Positions 5,573 to 6,563 of a stretch of 6,563 nucleotides of DNA are shown piece by piece. Location of the stretch: the NCBI GenBank assembly GCA_903926285.1, contig CAIYIP010000316.1:1-6563 (forward strand). The letters run 5' to 3'. The notes below the pieces were generated by a model, which was given only the letters and a program-made list of their open reading frames with translations, made no database searches and was not told the origin of the DNA. The DNA comes from an uncultured Gammaproteobacteria bacterium (lineage in GTDB: Bacteria; Pseudomonadota; Gammaproteobacteria; Pseudomonadales; Pseudohongiellaceae). Position 1 is the stretch's first letter, and each line of letters opens with the position of its first letter. Made by a program: the position numbers and the translations under genes.

Positions 5573-6563
5573 CTAGTTCCGCAGATTTATGGTTGTGGAG
5601 AATGTATGGCGCATGTAACGATCACTGCCATTGGTATGCGTTACTCCCATGAAATCATCGTATGGGACATTGTTCTGATATACAGGAAGTACTGACCGAA
5701 GGCGCAAGGAAATACGTACGTTTCTTATTTTTCCCCAGTCCATGCGTGTGTCATTTGCAGTGATGTAGATATCTGGCGCTTTCGAGACACCAACAGTATC
5801 AAGACCATACTGGACCTGCATGTTTTCTACGCCCTGTATCAACTCTTCACTCCATGTTGCCGCCTTTTTGGTAACGACTCCCAAACGCTCGCGAAATAAT
5901 GCCGGGGTGTCGACACTGACTTCAGAGTATCCAACGTAGTAGGCATGGCTGATTAATTTCATCAGCACAGATCCTGGAGGGTAAGCTTTTGAAGTCGCAA
6001 CACCACTTCCGCAGACAAACGAACCTGACAAACTTGCCGTACAATTTCCCGGTCTTACTGAGTTGTCTGCAGTATGAGTAATGTAGTCAGCTGACGCAGA
6101 AACGGCCTGAAAATAACCGACTTGCTGACAGTCAGGTGTAGCCACTACCACTATATCTGCGGGATCAACCGCGTGGGGTTTATTCAGATTGAAACGGCTC
6201 TTTGCTGCTATGTGACTGGAAACAAAGTAGCCCAGGTTATCGGCTCTTCTGATAACCACGACATCAGTATCCGGCGCAACATCAGATCTTATCTGGATCG
6301 GAAAACTTGCTGAGCCGGCTTCATGCTCATATCCCTGAATGCCTGCGCCATTCAATTCCCAGCTTGTTGATGCACCGACAACGCTGTTGGCAATATTTTG
6401 CGCGGATGCTCCGCAGGAGTTGTAGCCTGCCATATGGATCTCATCGCGGAAAAGTTTGAAGGCAAAACGGGCATTCTCCTGCATACCGGCGAGCTCACGC
6501 TCTGTATTAAAATTGGTTTTGCTCTGTAGCAGTATTTGTATTGCACCAGCCATGACTGCCATA
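5573..6563 (-). CDS. pilW: PilW-like type IV pilus minor pilin (N-terminus outside window)
   Basis: This minor pilin of the priming complex is the first visible gene of the minus-strand operon. The frame is open to the right edge. The first visible residues, MAVMAGAIQILLQSK, are the middle of the pilin helix (family pattern GFTLIELMVA...LMAGVIQILL). The Met codon at 6562 is therefore internal, and about 15-25 residues, including the leader and cleavage site, are missing. The next segment, LAGMQENARFAFKLFRDEIHMAGYNSCG, is the PilW signature. Later come ELIQGVENMQVQYGLDT and a C-terminal WGKIRNVRISLRLRS plus FSTTINLRN, both typical. Cysteines occur near the Ala-Gly-Tyr signature (GYNSCG) and at ATPDC, GNC and FVC. 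The stretch after YGLDT lacks the Asp-Gly-rich loop that many PilW proteins have there. The stop is 4 nt before pilX. Confidence 0.9.
   Translation of the reverse strand, partial: MAVMAGAIQILLQSKTNFNTERELAGMQENARFAFKLFRDEIHMAGYNSCGASAQNIANSVVGASTSWELNGAGIQGYEHEAGSASFPIQIRSDVAPDTDVVVIRRADNLGYFVSSHIAAKSRFNLNKPHAVDPADIVVVATPDCQQVGYFQAVSASADYITHTADNSVRPGNCTASLSGSFVCGSGVATSKAYPPGSVLMKLISHAYYVGYSEVSVDTPALFRERLGVVTKKAATWSEELIQGVENMQVQYGLDTVGVSKAPDIYITANDTRMDWGKIRNVRISLRLRSVLPVYQNNVPYDDFMGVTHTNGSDRYMRHTFSTTINLRN

Noticed and set aside
6560..6562. ATG at 6562 as the start of pilW
   Set aside because: The encoded residues are the middle of the pilin helix. A pilW start must supply a leader ending in Gly and the FTLxE motif, which lie beyond the edge.
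1..6563. A new defence, mobile or biosynthetic system, CRISPR array, tRNA or rRNA
   Set aside because: All open space of more than 100 bp is filled by type IV pilus genes. No repeat array, transposase, integrase, tRNA-like fold or rRNA sequence was seen on either strand.

Overview
The window is a type IV pilus (T4aP) locus. It holds the end of the sigma-54 activator PilR, followed by the genes for the minor-pilin/adhesin complex that primes pilus assembly: FimT, PilE, PilY1, PilX and PilW. Gene content and protein style resemble the pilS-pilR-fimT-fimU-pilV-pilW-pilX-pilY1-pilE region of Pseudomonas and other Gammaproteobacteria. Base composition looks close to half G+C by eye. I infer a free-living, possibly aquatic, gammaproteobacterium but cannot name a genus from these genes. 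There are no RNA genes, mobile elements or CRISPR arrays that I can support, and coding density is very high.

Layout. Positions 1-1155 (+) carry the C-terminal four fifths or so of pilR; its receiver domain lies left of the window. A gap of about 90 bp (1156-1248) probably holds the promoter and ribosome binding site of fimT (1249-1815, +), a GspH/FimT-type pseudopilin. After only 41 bp, a minus-strand block converges on fimT. In its own reading direction the order is pilW (6563 down to 5573, N-terminus cut off by the window), pilX (5568-4963), pilY1 (4948-2297) and pilE (2300-1857). These four genes are separated by gaps of 4 and 14 nt and one ATGA overlap, so they are almost certainly one translationally coupled operon. 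Its promoter, and probably pilV and perhaps fimU, should lie to the right of the window.

How they work together. In characterised T4aP systems the minor pilins (FimU/FimT-like, PilV, PilW, PilX, PilE) form a short tip or priming complex in the inner membrane. The complex carries PilY1 and starts pilin polymerisation, and PilR with the sensor PilS controls transcription of the major pilin gene. All of these except PilV, a second GspH-type pilin and the major pilin are visible here.

The locus is a recognisable known system, not a new one. The points that stand out are: PilY1 has no N-terminal von Willebrand A domain and no cysteine in its mature part; fimT is split off in convergent orientation from the rest of the minor-pilin operon; calcium-loop-like Asp motifs occur in FimT and twice in PilY1, while the equivalent stretch of PilW looks degraded; and PilX has six extracellular cysteines.
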